Assembly (NCBI RefSeq): GCF_009873495.1
Contig: NZ_CP046703.1
Coordinates: 2,914,001 to 2,978,000 of the forward strand
DNA length: 64,000 nucleotides
Reading direction: 5' to 3'
Source: Nostoc sp. ATCC 53789
GTDB taxonomy: Bacteria; Cyanobacteriota; Cyanobacteriia; Cyanobacteriales; Nostocaceae
Position 1 is the first letter of the stretch. Each line of letters opens with the position of its first letter. The position numbers and the translations under genes are program-made. The notes beneath the pieces were generated by a model that did not search any database, had not been told where the DNA came from, and saw only the letters and a list, made by a program, of their open reading frames with translations. Positions 62,933 through 64,000 of this stretch are shown here, in pieces.

Positions 62933-63172
62933 GTTTAAAATTGCCGCTTATCAGAGCGAATGTAGCTCAATACCTAGTATCTAGTATTAAAGGTGCTTCT
63001 ATAAATGCTTTGACTGTACAAAAAGTAGTAGTTATAGTTCTTAAGTCTATTAGTTGCGGTGCATTATTCTTCCACCCAAAGAATAAGAAGGTTGTCAATA
63101 CTTTTAGAATAGTTGACATAAACTGCCTCAAAATTTTCTGACTCACAAAGACTCCCACCGCTAGTAGTACTT

Positions 63173-64000
63173 ATGTCATTTTCTTCTATTGTGCGTGCCT
63201 TAGCGCGATCGCCGCTCACCACTGAATTTATTTCTAAGCTAAACCGACAACAAGAATTGCGGTTAAATGGCATTTCTCGATTGCCCAAGGGTTTGGTTGC
63301 TTCGGCATTAGCCCAGTCTCAGGGTAAGAATTTGTTCGTAGTTTGCGCCACACTGGAAGAAGCTGGACGAGTTTATGCACAACTGGAGGCAATGGGATGG
63401 CAAACAGTACATTTTTATCCCACCTCCGAGGCTTCTCCCTACGAACCTTTTGACCCGGAAACTGAGATGAGTTGGGGGCAAATGCAGGTATTGGCGGATT
63501 TAAGTATGGGGAATGGGGAATGGGGAATGGGGAATGGGGAAGAAAACCAGATTCCAATTCCTAATTCTCAGTTACCCAAGATGGCAATTGTGGCTACTCA
63601 AGGGGCACTGCAACCACATTTGCCACCACCAGAAGCTTTTGGGGAATTCTGTCTTACCCTAAAGCGGGGGATGGAATTAGACTTAAATGCCTTCAGTGAG
63701 AAAATCACGATTCTGGGGTATGAACGAGTACCTCTGGTGGAAATGGAAGGACAATGGAGCCGACGGGGTGATATTGTTGATGTTTTCCCAGTTTCATCTG
63801 AGTTTCCAGTCAGGTTGGAATGGTTTGGCGATGAAATCGAGCAAATGCGGGAATTTGACCCTGCAACCCAACGTTCCGCACTCGATAAAGTTGACCAGTT
63901 AATTCTTACCCCCACTAGCTTTGCTCCTATCGTCATGGCGGCACTGAAGAGTGCTGAGTTGCGAGTGGTGAGTGCTGAGTTAAATCCTGACTCTGAACTT
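63173..64000 (+). CDS. mfd: Transcription-repair coupling factor Mfd, 5' part (cut by window end)
   Basis: The frame from ATG 63173 runs without a stop for 276 codons to the window edge. It begins [20 protein letters not shown] and includes [40 protein letters not shown] and [25 protein letters not shown], the UvrB-like N-terminal module of Mfd, which removes stalled RNA polymerase at lesions and recruits UvrA. Two in-frame insertions of STRR sequence are visible: [15 protein letters not shown] (about residues 113-127) and [12 protein letters not shown] (about 259-270). Both sit where the family is variable, so the gene is probably functional. Confidence 0.93.
   Translation, partial: MSFSSIVRALARSPLTTEFISKLNRQQELRLNGISRLPKGLVASALAQSQGKNLFVVCATLEEAGRVYAQLEAMGWQTVHFYPTSEASPYEPFDPETEMSWGQMQVLADLSMGNGEWGMGNGEENQIPIPNSQLPKMAIVATQGALQPHLPPPEAFGEFCLTLKRGMELDLNAFSEKITILGYERVPLVEMEGQWSRRGDIVDVFPVSSEFPVRLEWFGDEIEQMREFDPATQRSALDKVDQLILTPTSFAPIVMAALKSAELRVVSAELNPDSEL
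63506..63542 (+). repeat. In-frame STRR (ggggaat units) inside mfd
   Basis: Five ggggaat/tgggga-type heptamers lie within the mfd coding sequence. They match the units between coxA and coxC. 35 bases would break the frame; here the combined insert keeps it. Confidence 0.85.

Noticed and set aside
63064-63936. Minus-strand frames at the window end
   Set aside because: They are shadows of the mfd reading frame on the plus strand.

Overview
The window is chromosomal DNA of a filamentous, very probably heterocyst-forming cyanobacterium (Nostocales). The evidence is an NtcA that matches, from memory, the 223-residue Anabaena/Nostoc protein; an xisH/xisI pair (fdxN-element excision control factors); conserved cyanobacterial families (DUF3146, DUF3084, PsbP-like); many HIP1 octamers (GCGATCGC); and short tandemly repeated repeats (STRRs, heptamer type) in many spacers. 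No tRNA, rRNA or CRISPR array was recognised.

Layout. 0.2-5 kb: a minus-strand three-gene operon (dynamin-like GTPase and two uncharacterised, membrane-anchored or coiled-coil proteins). 5.3-6.5 kb: a small conserved protein, a 21-bp tandem array and a hairpin repeat. 6.5-10.2 kb: an AAA/STAND-like NTPase overlapping a TPR protein, then a truncated xisH and an intact xisI. 10.3-13 kb: a PstS-like protein and a Ser/Thr kinase with a duplicated glycine loop. 13.5-19.8 kb: coxBAC, divergent from ctaA and ctaB. 20-26 kb: a five-gene cassette of CHAT protease, inactive-STAND-like protein, MoxR ATPase, vWA-like protein and P-loop NTPase. 26.2-34.3 kb: ferredoxin/metallo-beta-lactamase fusion, dhaKL, maf, PsbP-like, aldo/keto reductase, a membrane protein, a decayed IS200/IS605-type element, DUF3146 and a YqgF-like nuclease. 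34.4-39.8 kb: DUF3084, ntcA, fabI, hisB and an ABC ATPase. 40.3-55.5 kb: a Wzx/Wzy-type exopolysaccharide locus. 57-59.8 kb: a free-standing A-PCP-TE NRPS. 60.3-64 kb: aldo/keto reductase, CNNM/CorC-type protein and the 5' part of mfd, which is cut by the window edge.

How the genes work together. The cox/cta genes supply a complete aa3 oxidase core and heme A synthesis. The EPS locus has an export protein, a Wzc-like tyrosine kinase, an initiating sugar transferase, three glycosyltransferases, a polymerase and a flippase.

The strongest system-level signal is the 20-26 kb cassette. The C-terminus of the CHAT protease and the N-terminus of the inactive-STAND protein share a coiled coil (26 identities in 55 ungapped positions, hand-counted). 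That fits the MoxR/vWA ternary conflict systems, in which an effector is recruited through homotypic effector-associated domains. The NTPase at the end of this cassette resembles the NTPase of the 6.5 kb NTPase-TPR cassette. The dynamin operon is a third possible membrane-surveillance or defence unit.

Mobile and repetitive DNA is abundant. It includes a ~121-bp MITE that landed inside a 21-bp array and left a clean TAA duplication, and STRRs that extend into coding sequence (mfd, ctaA, the start of coxA).
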